A stretch of DNA of 64,000 bases from Actinospineispora spinosispora DSM 44797 (GCF_000429025.1 NZ_KE386834.1:708891-772890); one strand, 5' to 3'. Shown: positions 42,741-51,432, counted from the first letter of the stretch. Notes: generated by a model from the sequence alone, not told the origin. A program made the numbers and translations.

Positions 42741-43804
42741 TGAGCGCACGTCGAGTCGCGGCGGCGGTCAGTGCGCTGCTGGTGATGCTGTGCACGGCCG
42801 GCTGCGGGGTGTTCGGCGGCCAGTCGATGATGATCTCCGCGCAGTTCCAGGACGCGGTGGGTCTGTTCGTCGGCAACGACGTGTCGGTGCTGGGCATCAA
42901 GGTCGGGACGGTGACCGCGATCCACCCCGAGGGCACCCACGTCGTGGCCGATCTGGCGGTCGACCCGGACGTCAAGATCCCGGCGAACGCCGGTGCGGTG
43001 ACCATGTCGCCGTCGGTGGTGACCGACCGCCGGGTCGAGCTGACCCCGGTCTACCGGGGCGGGCCGACGATGCGCGCGGGTGACGTCATCCCGATCGACC
43101 GCACCCAGACCCCGGTCGAGGCCGACCGCATCTTCGAGGCAGCGGACCGGTTGGCCAGGCAGCTCAACGACCCGAAGGAAGGCCAGCCCACGATCGGCGC
43201 CGCGCTGGACGCCACCGCCGGCACGTTCGCGGGCAACGGCGAGAAGCTGCACAAGGCCGTTCAGGGGCTCGCCGCCGCGGTCGGCGTCGGCGCGGACCAG
43301 AGCGACCAGATCGTGTCGCTGGTCAAGAACGTGGACCACCTGACGCAGACCGTGGCGAACAACGACGCGCTGATCCGGAGCTTCGGCTCGAACGTCTCGG
43401 ACGCGACGCAGCTGCTCAACGAGCAGGGACCGCACCTGACCGAGCTGCTGAACAACATCGACGAGCTGTTGGACCGCACCAACACGATCATCGACGAGAA
43501 CCGCAAGCCGTTCGAGTCGACCCTGGACCATCTGCGCACGACGGTCGACACCGCGAAGGGGCGCACCCGGGAGTTCAAGGAGACGATCGACGTGCTGCCC
43601 ACGACGTTGCAGAACGTCGCCAACATCGTCGACCCGGCACGCGGCAAGGCACGGGCCCACGCGGGTCTCGACCAGCTCCTGCTGGACACCCAGATCCTGC
43701 AGGGCATCTGCCAGCGTTACGCGCCGCCACTGTGCGCCACGACGCAGAGTCCGATGGACCCGAAGGCCGGTCTGGCCACGCTGTTCATGGGGGCGGCCCG
43801 ATGA
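42740..43804 (+). CDS. mceD: MCE family lipoprotein, position D
   Basis: A 354-residue MCE subunit. The N-terminus is a signal peptide ending in the lipobox LCTAGC, so it is predicted to be lipidated. The MCE domain contains QDAVGLFVGNDVSVLGIKVG. The rod includes LDRTNTIIDENRKPFE. In mycobacterial mce operons the lipidated member is usually the E subunit (LprK type); here both D and E carry lipoboxes. ATG at 42740 overlaps the mceC stop by one base. Confidence 0.9.
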   Translation: MSARRVAAAVSALLVMLCTAGCGVFGGQSMMISAQFQDAVGLFVGNDVSVLGIKVGTVTAIHPEGTHVVADLAVDPDVKIPANAGAVTMSPSVVTDRRVELTPVYRGGPTMRAGDVIPIDRTQTPVEADRIFEAADRLARQLNDPKEGQPTIGAALDATAGTFAGNGEKLHKAVQGLAAAVGVGADQSDQIVSLVKNVDHLTQTVANNDALIRSFGSNVSDATQLLNEQGPHLTELLNNIDELLDRTNTIIDENRKPFESTLDHLRTTVDTAKGRTREFKETIDVLPTTLQNVANIVDPARGKARAHAGLDQLLLDTQILQGICQRYAPPLCATTQSPMDPKAGLATLFMGAAR

Positions 43805-44886
43805 GGTGGATGCGCATGGCGGTGGCGGGTGTGCTCGCGGCGAGCCTGCTGTCCGGCTGCGGGATCAGCGCGGCGGACCTGCCGTTGCCCGCCGGCAGCG
43901 TGGGTGGTCCGAGCTACCAGCTCACCGCGGTGTTCGCCGACGCGCTGAACCTTCCGGACGGCGCGCACGTGAAGCTCAACGGCGACGACATCGGCCGTGT
44001 GCAGAAGATCGAGGCCCGCAACTACACGGCGCGGGTCACGATGTCGGTGCGTTCCGACGTCCCACTGCCCGCGGGCACGTCGGCGGAGCTGCGGCAGGCG
44101 ACCCCGCTCGGCGAGGTGTTCGTCGCGGTCAAGCCGCCGCTGCACCCCACCCCCGGGGCGCTGCTGCGCAACGGCGACACGATCGGGCTGGCCGCGACGG
44201 CGGCAGGCGCGAGCGTCGAAGACCTGCTCACCTCGCTCGGTGCGTTCGTCAATGGCGGTGGCCTCGCGCAGATCCAGACGATCGTGCACGAGGCCAACAC
44301 CGCGCTGGCCGGCGGCCGGGCACAGCAGACCGGTCACCTCCTGCAGCAGACCAACCAGCTGATGGCGACGCTCAACGCGCGCACCCAGGACATCGACAAA
44401 GCGCTCGCCGCGACCCAGAACCTCACCGTGCTGCTCAACCAGCGCAGGCCCAGCGTCGACGCCGCGCTCACCGAGCTGACCCCGGCGATCAGCGTGTTCG
44501 CCGACCAGACCGACAACCTGGTGCGGGTGCTGAACAACACCGGTGACCTGAGCGTGACAGCAGATCACCTGCTGGATCGCAGCGGCGGCGACATCCGCGA
44601 CATCGCGGACAACGTCGACCCGTTGCTGCACGGTGTGCAGAACACCAGGAAGACGCTGGTGCCGACGCTCACGAACTTCCAGAAGCTCGGGAAGGTGCTG
44701 GTGAACAGCTCCAAGGGCGAGTCGTACACCGGCTACGCATCGGTCACGATCCTGCCGCTGACCCAGCTGCTGGCGATTCCCCTGCCCGGCGACAACATCC
44801 CCGGGCCCAAGGACCTCAAGCAGGGCGCGCAGTCGTTCACCGAGCACCTCGAGCACCAGTTCTCCACCCTGGGCGGCACCCGATGA
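43801..44886 (+). CDS. mceE: MCE family lipoprotein, position E (LprK-like)
   Basis: A 361-residue exported lipoprotein: signal peptide with lipobox LLSGC, then the LprK-typical GISAADLPLPAG. The MCE domain contains FADALNLPDGAHVKLNGDDIG near 47-67, followed by QATPLGEVFVAV. A long helical rod includes LLNQRRPSVDAALTELTPAI. The C-terminal ELxxQ-free tail ends with TEHLEHQFSTLGG. It overlaps mceD by 4 bp (ATGA) and mceF by 4 bp. Confidence 0.92.
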   Translation: MRWMRMAVAGVLAASLLSGCGISAADLPLPAGSVGGPSYQLTAVFADALNLPDGAHVKLNGDDIGRVQKIEARNYTARVTMSVRSDVPLPAGTSAELRQATPLGEVFVAVKPPLHPTPGALLRNGDTIGLAATAAGASVEDLLTSLGAFVNGGGLAQIQTIVHEANTALAGGRAQQTGHLLQQTNQLMATLNARTQDIDKALAATQNLTVLLNQRRPSVDAALTELTPAISVFADQTDNLVRVLNNTGDLSVTADHLLDRSGGDIRDIADNVDPLLHGVQNTRKTLVPTLTNFQKLGKVLVNSSKGESYTGYASVTILPLTQLLAIPLPGDNIPGPKDLKQGAQSFTEHLEHQFSTLGGTR

Positions 44887-46037
44887 ACCTGCGTTCGGTG
44901 ATGACCGTGCTGGCGATGCTCGCCCTGTTCCTGGTCGGGCTCACCTACGTGCTGTTCGGCGTCGTCCAGATCGACCCGTTCAACAGCCCGATGAAGATCA
45001 CGGTCAACCTGGCCCGCTCCGGTGGTCTGCTCGACCATTCGCAGGTCACCTACCGGGGCTATCCGGTCGGTCGGGTCAACAACATCCAGCTACGCCCCGG
45101 TGGCGTGCGGGTCGTGGTGAACGTCGACGAAGGAACCCGCATCCCGACCGACACCGACGTCTCGGTCTCGAACCTGTCGGCGGCGGGTGAGCAGTTCATC
45201 GACTTCCGGCCACGCTCGGACCGGGGCCCCTACCTCGCGGACGGCTCGGTCGTCGACCAGCGCGACACGCACACCTCGGTGCCGTTCGCGCAGGTCGTCA
45301 CGAACCTGAGCGGGCTCGTCGGCTCGGTCGACCCGGGCAAGGTGAGCGTGGTCATCGGCGAGATGCAGAAGGCGTTCGGCGGGTCAGCGCAGGACATCCA
45401 GCGCATCCTCGACGGCGGTGACGTCCTGCTCGGCGGGCTGCAGAGTGTGCTGCCGCAGACCGTCGACCTGCTGCACAACGGGCGCACCGTGCTGACGACC
45501 GTGTCCGACCTGCGCCCCGACCTCATCGCGGGCGGCAACGCGGCGCGGGACCTGACCGGCAGGCTCCGCGACGACGACCCCACCGTCCGACACCTGCTCG
45601 ACACCGTGCCCGACACGCTTGACCTGGTCCGGGAGGTGGGCGACGCCAACGGCGAGACGATCGGCAGGCTCATCGACGACGTGGCGACGGTCTCCGAGGT
45701 ACCCGGCGACCGGTTGCCGGCGCTGAGCCAGCTGCTGCCGAACCTGGCGAAGCTCGGCCCGACCGCGCAGGCGGTGATCCGGGACGGCAAACTGCAGGTC
45801 ATCGCGGACGCCTACCCTCGGCCGAACTGCGACTACGGCGGCAAGCGGCCGTTGCCGACGGTGCGTGCCGTGCAGGAACCGCACATCTACCGCTACTGCA
45901 CCCGCACCGAACCGGACCTGCAGCAGCGTGGCGCGGCGAGCGTGCCCCGGCCCAAGGGCGACGACACGGCCGGTCCGCCCAAGGGCGCGGACCCGAACGC
46001 GCGGGCACAGCGTCCGTCCGACGCGCCCGGCAGCTGA
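44883..46037 (+). CDS. mceF: MCE family protein, position F
   Basis: A 384-residue MCE protein. The N-terminal hydrophobic helix (about 5-25) is followed by an MCE domain with ARSGGLLDHSQVTYRGYPVGRV (about 43-64) and SAAGEQFIDFRP. The helical part includes TVSDLRPDLIAGGNAARDL. The C-terminal 60 residues are Pro/Lys/Ala-rich and predicted disordered. It closes the six-subunit set. Ends 20 bp before the Mce-associated gene. Confidence 0.92.
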   Translation: MNLRSVMTVLAMLALFLVGLTYVLFGVVQIDPFNSPMKITVNLARSGGLLDHSQVTYRGYPVGRVNNIQLRPGGVRVVVNVDEGTRIPTDTDVSVSNLSAAGEQFIDFRPRSDRGPYLADGSVVDQRDTHTSVPFAQVVTNLSGLVGSVDPGKVSVVIGEMQKAFGGSAQDIQRILDGGDVLLGGLQSVLPQTVDLLHNGRTVLTTVSDLRPDLIAGGNAARDLTGRLRDDDPTVRHLLDTVPDTLDLVREVGDANGETIGRLIDDVATVSEVPGDRLPALSQLLPNLAKLGPTAQAVIRDGKLQVIADAYPRPNCDYGGKRPLPTVRAVQEPHIYRYCTRTEPDLQQRGAASVPRPKGDDTAGPPKGADPNARAQRPSDAPGS

Positions 46038-46057
46038 CGTACTCGAAGGGAATCCTC

Positions 46058-46546
46058 GTGACCGAGAAGACGGCATCCCGGCCGGTGGTGCTGGGCATCG
46101 CCGCCGGACTGGTGGTCGCGCTCGCCGCCGCGGTCGTGCTGGGTGTGCTCCTGTACCGCCGGGCGGCGACCGAGCGGGCAGGCAACGAAGCACTCGCCAC
46201 GGCCCGCGCGTATGCGGTGACCGTGACGACCTACGACTACCAGAACCTGGACCGGGACTTCGCGAACGTCCTGGACGGCGCGACGGGTGACTTCAAGGAC
46301 CAGTACGCCGGCGCCAGCCAGACGCTGCGGCCGTTGATCGTCCAGGCCAAGGCGACCGGCAAGGGCACCGTCCTCGACGCCGCGATCAAGTCGGAGAACA
46401 CCGACCAGGTCGAGGTGCTGCTGTTCACCGATGTGCAGATCACCGGCGGCGACGGCGCGCCACCGAGGACCGAGCGGGACCGTATGTCGATGACGATGAC
46501 CCGGGTCGACGACCGGTGGCTGGTCAGCAAGATGGAGGTCTCGTGA
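46058..46546 (+). CDS. Mce-associated membrane protein
   Basis: A 162-residue protein with one N-terminal membrane helix (about 11-33) and an NTF2-like exported domain including TYDYQNLDRDFANVLDGATGDF-type sequence. This matches the Mas proteins that follow mce operons and are thought to stabilise the complex. GTG at 46058 with GAAGGGA upstream. Its stop overlaps the methyltransferase start (GTGA). Confidence 0.87.
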   Translation: MTEKTASRPVVLGIAAGLVVALAAAVVLGVLLYRRAATERAGNEALATARAYAVTVTTYDYQNLDRDFANVLDGATGDFKDQYAGASQTLRPLIVQAKATGKGTVLDAAIKSENTDQVEVLLFTDVQITGGDGAPPRTERDRMSMTMTRVDDRWLVSKMEVS

Positions 46547-47298
46547 CCGACGACCTGACCCGCCTGCGGGGTCTGCTCGACTCGACGCGGCTCGACCGCG
46601 AGCCGGACGACTCCGCCGGATACCTGGACGTCCTCGGCGACGACGGCGAGCAGCCGAGGACCGTCGCGGGACTGGCGATGCGCAGCGGTATCGTCGCGTC
46701 GATCTACCAACGCGGCTGGCGGCAGGGACTCAACCTGGCCATGGGGACCGGTGGACTGGGGCCCTCGGAGGAACGCCGGTACGCGGCCGAGTCACTGGAA
46801 CTGTCGAAGGCGTCGCTGGTGCTGGACGTCGCGTGCGGTCCCGGCAACTTCACCCACGTCTTCGCCTCCGCGGTACCTCAGGGCGGCCTGGTCGTGGGGC
46901 TCGACGCCTCGCGCGCCATGTTGGCCCAGGCCGTCACCGACAACGTGGTGCCCGGTGCCGCCTACCTGCGCGCGGACGCCCGGCACATGCCGTTCGCCGA
47001 CCGCACCTTCGACGCGATCTGTTGCTACGCGGCTCTCTACCTCGTCCCGGAGCCGTTCACGGTGCTGACCGACATGCTCCGGGTGCTCGCACCTGGTGGA
47101 CGCATCGCGCTGATGACCAGCTATCGAGGCTCGTGGGAGCCGCAACGTCTCGCCCGAGGCGCACTGAGCGTGCTCAGCGGGGTGCGGATGTTCGAGCAGG
47201 GCGAGCTGACCGGTGTGCTGCGCTCGGCAGGCATGGTCGACATCGAGCAGGAGATCCGGGGCGCCGTGCAGTTCGTCAACGCCCGTCGCCCGCTGTGA
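46543..47298 (+). CDS. class I SAM-dependent methyltransferase
   Basis: A 251-residue cytoplasmic methyltransferase of the Methyltransf_11/UbiE-like fold. SAM-binding motif I is VLDVACGPGNFTHVFA around residues 87-102. Motif II is GLDASRAMLAQA; DARHMPFADRTFDAICCYAAL follows, then LRVLAPGGRIALMTSY. The GTG at 46543 overlaps the stop of the Mce-associated gene and has GGAGG upstream, so it is translated with the mce operon. The substrate may be a lipid carried by the system; that is inference. Confidence 0.87.
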   Translation: MTDDLTRLRGLLDSTRLDREPDDSAGYLDVLGDDGEQPRTVAGLAMRSGIVASIYQRGWRQGLNLAMGTGGLGPSEERRYAAESLELSKASLVLDVACGPGNFTHVFASAVPQGGLVVGLDASRAMLAQAVTDNVVPGAAYLRADARHMPFADRTFDAICCYAALYLVPEPFTVLTDMLRVLAPGGRIALMTSYRGSWEPQRLARGALSVLSGVRMFEQGELTGVLRSAGMVDIEQEIRGAVQFVNARRPL

Positions 47299-47860
47299 GG
47301 GCGGGCCAGATCGAGTTCACCGTGCGCTCCGGCCAGTCCGCCGGGACCTCACCGCCGGCGATGTAGCTCGCGTACACGCTGCCGATCAGCATCGTGGTCG
47401 TCGCGTCGACGTCCAGGTCCTCCCTGATCGTCCCGTCGCTCATCCCTCGGCGCAGAACCCCGGCCACCCGGCGTCTCCGGGGTCGCACGAGCCGGTCGCG
47501 GAAGTGCTCGATCAGCTCGGGTGTGTGTCGTTCCTCCGCCAGGACTGTCCCCACGAACGCCATGCCGTTCGGCCTGGTCACAGCTGTGCGGAAGTGTGCC
47601 AGCTCGGCGATGAGGTCCGCCCGGATGTCCTTGGTGGTGCGCAGCTCGTCCGGCACGTTCATGCCCGCGATGGCCCTGGTCGCCAGGTCCTGTTTGCCGG
47701 TGAAGCGCAGGTAGACCGACGGCCTCGTCGTGCCTGCCGCCCGTGCGACGGCGCCGATCGAGAGACCCTGGTAGCCGTTCTCGGCCAGCAGATCGCGGGT
47801 CGCGGCCAGGATGCGGTCGTCGAGCGTCGTATCTCGGGGGCGGCCGGGAGTCTCTGGCAT
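47276..47860 (-). CDS. TetR family transcriptional regulator
   Basis: A 194-residue TetR regulator. The HTH at about residues 10-60 has LLAENGYQGLSIGAVARAAG and TTRPSVYLRFTGK. The C-terminal region (TetR_C_11-like) binds an unknown ligand. It is convergent with the mce-linked methyltransferase, overlapping it by 23 bp, and divergent from the isochorismatase-like gene only 44 bp away, so it may control that gene. ATG at 47860 chosen over upstream alternatives because it gives the family-typical N-terminus. Confidence 0.86.
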   Translation of the reverse strand: MPETPGRPRDTTLDDRILAATRDLLAENGYQGLSIGAVARAAGTTRPSVYLRFTGKQDLATRAIAGMNVPDELRTTKDIRADLIAELAHFRTAVTRPNGMAFVGTVLAEERHTPELIEHFRDRLVRPRRRRVAGVLRRGMSDGTIREDLDVDATTTMLIGSVYASYIAGGEVPADWPERTVNSIWPALTAGDGR

Positions 47861-47890
47861 GTGCCCCACTCTAGTTACTTGACATGAGTG

Positions 47891-47904
47891 TATAGATTTA
47901 GGCC
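47891..47904 (+). promoter_or_regulatory. leaderless -10 candidate for isochorismatase-like gene
   Basis: TATAGA followed by 8 nt and the ATG at 47905, in the short TetR/isochorismatase divergent region. No Shine-Dalgarno sequence was seen. Confidence 0.45.
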
Positions 47905-48543
47905 ATGGAGCAGGCATACGGCATGAGCGTCCCGCGTACCGTCGACGAAGCATGCGATCCGCGTCGTCTCGCGTTGATCGTCTACGACATGCAGGTCGGG
48001 GTGTTGAACCAGATCGCCGATTCCTCTCGTGTGGTCTCGGCTGTCTCCCGGGTCATCTCGGCTGCCCGTGCCGGGGGATACCGGGTCTTCTACCTTCGGC
48101 ACATGGGGATTCCGAACGAGGTGTCCGGGTCCTCTCGGTTGCGTATGGGGATGAACTGGCAGCGACTGTCCCGGGTCTCGGACGTCGTTCCGATGTTCTT
48201 GCGGGATTCTCCTGGATTCTCGCTGGATCCTTCGATCGTTCCCGCTGCTTCGGAGATGGTGTTCGACAAGATCACCATGTCCGCTTTTGTCGGGACTCCG
48301 GTGGAGCTTGTTCTCCGGGACTGTGGGATCGACAGCTTCGCCATCTGTGGGGTGGCCACCGAGGTGGGGATCGAGCCGACCGTTCGGCATGGGGCTGATC
48401 TCGGGTTCTTGCCGATCGTCATCAGTGACGCTTGTGGGGCTGGGGATTCCGCTGCCGGGGAGCGGTCTTTGGCGGCTTTGGCTTTTGCGGGGGATTCGTT
48501 GTTTGTTTCTACTGAGGAGATTTGTTCTTTGTTGGGTGGGTGA
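47905..48543 (+). CDS. isochorismatase family hydrolase
   Basis: A 212-residue member of the isochorismatase-like superfamily. The catalytic Asp is in LIVYDMQVG (about residue 28) and the Lys in VFDKITMSAF. At the position of the usual nucleophilic Cys the sequence reads GVATEVGIEPTVRHG, with Gly instead. That is the arrangement of true isochorismatases (EntB, PhzD), which lack the Cys, rather than nicotinamidases. The last 40 codons prefer T/G-ending codons unlike the rest of the window. It is followed at once by repeat copy D. Confidence 0.85.
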   Translation: MEQAYGMSVPRTVDEACDPRRLALIVYDMQVGVLNQIADSSRVVSAVSRVISAARAGGYRVFYLRHMGIPNEVSGSSRLRMGMNWQRLSRVSDVVPMFLRDSPGFSLDPSIVPAASEMVFDKITMSAFVGTPVELVLRDCGIDSFAICGVATEVGIEPTVRHGADLGFLPIVISDACGAGDSAAGERSLAALAFAGDSLFVSTEEICSLLGG

Positions 48544-48552
48544 GATCGGGCT

Positions 48553-48816
48553 TCCCCGCTGGCTCATGGGGTGTGTCTTGGGGGTGTCCCCGCTGGCTCA
48601 TGGGGTGTGTCTTGGGGGTGTCCCCGCTGGCTCGAATTGTCTTGGCGTGGCCGCCCGCTCTCAACCCCCGGCTTCGCCGGCCTCGCGCGGGTTCCTGGTT
48701 GCGCGTAGTTCGGGGGCGAGGTTTCAGGGTTGACAGCGGGCGGCCACGCCAAGTGATGGCCAGGATCGCGGGGATGGGGGTGGTGTGCGTGCACGCCGTA
48801 GGCGGTTTCGTGCCTT
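48553..48816 (+). repeat. long-hairpin intergenic repeat, copy D
   Basis: 27-nt arms at 48641-48667 and 48727-48753 (loop 59 nt). Three leader units TCCCCGCTGGC at 48553, 48587 and 48621 form a 34-bp tandem repeat. The right flank, with GTGTGCGTGCACGCCGT, matches the flank of copy C. Confidence 0.87.
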
Positions 48817-48887
48817 TAGCTGTCTGGCCTGGATATATCACCCTTTCGGCCTAGCCTCCGACGCCGGTTTTTGTCGGGGGTCGCCCG

Positions 48888-48900
48888 TAGCGTCTGGGTT
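48888..48900 (+). promoter_or_regulatory. leaderless -10 candidate for DUF222 gene
   Basis: TAGCGT followed by 7 nt and the ATG at 48901; identical hexamer and spacing to the PBP gene. Confidence 0.45.
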
Positions 48901-50424
48901 ATGGCAGCGGCTGGTGTGGTTCCTGAAGGGTTGGCGTCGATGGCGCCAGGCCCGGAACTCGCCGCTGCCCTGGCCCGCATCGACCGGTCCTCGGTGTCCA
49001 ACGGTGACCTCGTCGAGGTGCTGAAAGCCCGCTACCGACTGCAGGCACATGTAGCTGCCCAGCTCGCCGCGGACATCGCGGCGTTGGGTGGGCGTGACCC
49101 CGAAGCCGATCCGCGTGAGATCGCGTTGGTGGCTGAGCCGGGTCGGTATATGGCTGATGAGTTACGGGTGGCGTTGTCCTGGACTCGGCGTAAGTCGGAT
49201 GCGGAGCTGGACTTCTCTTGGCTGCTGCTGTCGCGCCTGCCGTTGGTGTTCGACGCCCTGGACTCTGGCCTGATCGATCTGCCCAAAGCCCGCATCTTCG
49301 CCACCTACCTGGCCGACCTCCCCGACGCCCAGCGCACCGAAATCTGTCAGGCGGTGTTGCCCAAGACTCCGCCGTGGACCACTGGGAAGCTGGCCGCGTA
49401 TCTGCGGAAGTTGGTCATCGGCTCCGACCCCGACCGTGCACAAGACCTGTACGAGAAGGCGTTCGAGCGCCGCAGCGTGGTCGGGTATCTGAATGAGGAC
49501 AGCACCGCCACCCTCTCCGCCTCGGGTATCGCCCCGGAGGACATGGCCGCCGCCTGCACCAGAGTCAACGCCCTGGCCCGCGCGATCAAACAGGCTGGGT
49601 ATCCGGCCAGGGTGGATCAGATTCGCGCGGACGTGTTCTGCGGGCTGCTCGACGGCACCCTGCACGGCCTGGACCGCGCCGGAATCGTCGCCTACTTCCT
49701 GGGCCAGTCACCGGCGGGCAAGCCACAAGGGATCGAGATCCGCGCCGAACTCGCCACCCTGCTCGACCTCAGCGACCGCCCGGGCGAGCTACCCGGGTGG
49801 GGACCCATCCTCGCCGCCAACACCCGCCGCACCGTCCTGCAACAACGGGGCGGGTCGTGGACTTTCGCTGTCTGCGACGACCACGGCTACCTCCTGGTGC
49901 CCGGTGTGCTGCGCTCCCGCCCGACCCACGCCACCCACGAGCGTGCCGGTGGCGCGGTCGAACTACAACTCACCGCGACCCTGCTGGCTCAGCTGGCACA
50001 GAACCCGCCACCAGGCTGGGAGCGAGTCATCGCCGACATCGCAACCCAGTGCGCCGCCTGGCCACAGGCCCGGACCATGATCAACTCTCGGCCGGGGCAT
50101 CGTTTCCCCGCCGCGGCGCTGCGTCTCTACAGCCAGATCCGTGACCGCAACTGTCTCGGCCCTGGTTGCCGACGCCCAGCCCGAGAGTCCGAGTTCGACC
50201 ACACCATCGACTTCCACCACGGCGGCCCCACCACCGACACCAACGGCGGCCAACTCTGCGCCCACGACCACGACCTCAAAACCCGAGGCCGATGGCGACT
50301 CCAACAACCCACACCAGGCCAGTTCCGGTGGACCAGCCCATTCGGCCAGACCCACCGCACCCGGGGCGACCCGATCATCACCCCACCACCCTCCACCCCG
50401 AGCGATGATCCGCCGCCTTTCTGA
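48901..50424 (+). CDS. HNH endonuclease of the 13E12/DUF222 family
   Basis: A 507-residue protein of the actinobacterial 13E12 repeat family. The long helical DUF222 region is at about residues 30-330. The C-terminal HNH nuclease has the first Cys pair in NCLGPGCRRPARESEFDHT (about 418-436), then IDFHHGGPT, N in NGGQLCAHDH, and the closing HD. The usual first His of 'DHV' is DHT here. The nuclease core looks intact. Such genes occur in many copies and behave like mobile or selfish elements, though their role is unproven. It starts 84 bp after repeat copy D. Confidence 0.87.
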   Translation: MAAAGVVPEGLASMAPGPELAAALARIDRSSVSNGDLVEVLKARYRLQAHVAAQLAADIAALGGRDPEADPREIALVAEPGRYMADELRVALSWTRRKSDAELDFSWLLLSRLPLVFDALDSGLIDLPKARIFATYLADLPDAQRTEICQAVLPKTPPWTTGKLAAYLRKLVIGSDPDRAQDLYEKAFERRSVVGYLNEDSTATLSASGIAPEDMAAACTRVNALARAIKQAGYPARVDQIRADVFCGLLDGTLHGLDRAGIVAYFLGQSPAGKPQGIEIRAELATLLDLSDRPGELPGWGPILAANTRRTVLQQRGGSWTFAVCDDHGYLLVPGVLRSRPTHATHERAGGAVELQLTATLLAQLAQNPPPGWERVIADIATQCAAWPQARTMINSRPGHRFPAAALRLYSQIRDRNCLGPGCRRPARESEFDHTIDFHHGGPTTDTNGGQLCAHDHDLKTRGRWRLQQPTPGQFRWTSPFGQTHRTRGDPIITPPPSTPSDDPPPF

Positions 50425-50430
50425 GTCGGG

Positions 50431-51321
50431 TCAGCGTGCGGGACGGAAGTGATCCACGATGCGGGCGTAGCTGTCCTTGGCGTGCCCGGCCGTCATCGCC
50501 TCATGCAGGAGTGCTCTGGTGAAGCTGGGTATCGCCGCGTCGATACCCAGCGCGCGGCTCTCCTCCAGCAGGTGCTCGACCGGTGGTAGATGGGTCTCCA
50601 AGGAGGCGTCCTCCGCCACGAACTCACCCACGTCGATGTCGTGGGCGTACTTCGCCATGAACGAGCCTGTCGCGGCGTGGAACGCCGTGGCGAACGGGAG
50701 GAACGTCGTCGCGTCCACGTTCGCGCTGCCCACGAGGGCCACCGCGTGCATGAAGCTGTTCAGCGTGCCCCACATGATGCCCAGGAGGGCCACGTCGTAG
50801 AGCGAGGCGATGCCCGCGTCCGTACCGAGATAGGTGCTGGCGCCGCCCAGTTCCATCAGCGCGTCCCGGTGGACTGTGAAGGCACTTTCCTCGCCCGAGT
50901 AGAGGATCGCGGTCTCCCGGGCGCCGACGTGCGGCGGCGTCTGCATGATGGCGCCGTCCAGGTAGGTGGCGTGGGACTCGGTGGCCCAGCGGGCCATGGC
51001 ACGGGCCTGCTCCGACGAGCCCGAGGTCAGGTTCACCAGGACTCTTCCGGTGAGTGCCGTTCTGGCGGGATCGAGAACGTCGTGGACGGCGTCGTAGTCG
51101 CGGACGCACACGATCACCAGGCCGCTCGCGGTGATCGCCTCCGATGCACCCGCCGCGTCACGCGCCCCTTCGGCGACCAGAGCTCCGGTTCTGCCGGGAG
51201 TGCGGTTCCACACCGTCGTGGGATGACCGGCCGTCAGGAAGGTCCTGGCGAGCGCGCTGCCCATCAGGCCGGTGCCGATCACCGACACGGGTGTGCGGCC
51301 GGTACTGCGCAGGTCAGACAT
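50431..51321 (-). CDS. imine reductase-like NAD(P)-dependent oxidoreductase
   Basis: A 296-residue beta-hydroxyacid-dehydrogenase-fold enzyme. The Rossmann motif GTGLMG is at 16-21, followed by WNRT at 38-41, which is the NADPH phosphate-binding loop common in imine reductases. SLYDVALLGIMWG at 173-185 is the interdomain helix; imine reductases carry the catalytic Asp/Tyr there (Asp176/Tyr175 here). The overall pattern fits imine reductases better than 6-phosphogluconate or hydroxyisobutyrate dehydrogenases. It is divergent from an AraC regulator that may control it. ATG at 51321 with GGGAGA upstream. Confidence 0.82.
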   Translation of the reverse strand: MSDLRSTGRTPVSVIGTGLMGSALARTFLTAGHPTTVWNRTPGRTGALVAEGARDAAGASEAITASGLVIVCVRDYDAVHDVLDPARTALTGRVLVNLTSGSSEQARAMARWATESHATYLDGAIMQTPPHVGARETAILYSGEESAFTVHRDALMELGGASTYLGTDAGIASLYDVALLGIMWGTLNSFMHAVALVGSANVDATTFLPFATAFHAATGSFMAKYAHDIDVGEFVAEDASLETHLPPVEHLLEESRALGIDAAIPSFTRALLHEAMTAGHAKDSYARIVDHFRPAR

Positions 51322-51419
51322 CGTTTCTCCCTTGTCGTCGGTATCCGGGAGACAACGTTCGCACCGACCATCCAGCCAGGACAGTGGCAGGACTGACGAC
51401 ATCCACCAGCATCCTGCCG

Positions 51420-51432
51420 TAGCCTTCGTCGG
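51420..51432 (+). promoter_or_regulatory. leaderless -10 candidate for AraC gene
   Basis: TAGCCT followed by 7 nt and the GTG at 51433. Confidence 0.4.

Noticed and set aside
1328..47298. P450 and mce operon as a single steroid-degradation cluster
   Set aside because: They are 36 kb apart with unrelated genes between, and no ring-degradation genes were seen.
47879..47897. TTGACA/TATAGA as a standard -35/-10 promoter
   Set aside because: The spacing is only 6 nt, so TTGACA cannot be the -35 of that -10; a leaderless -10 is more likely.
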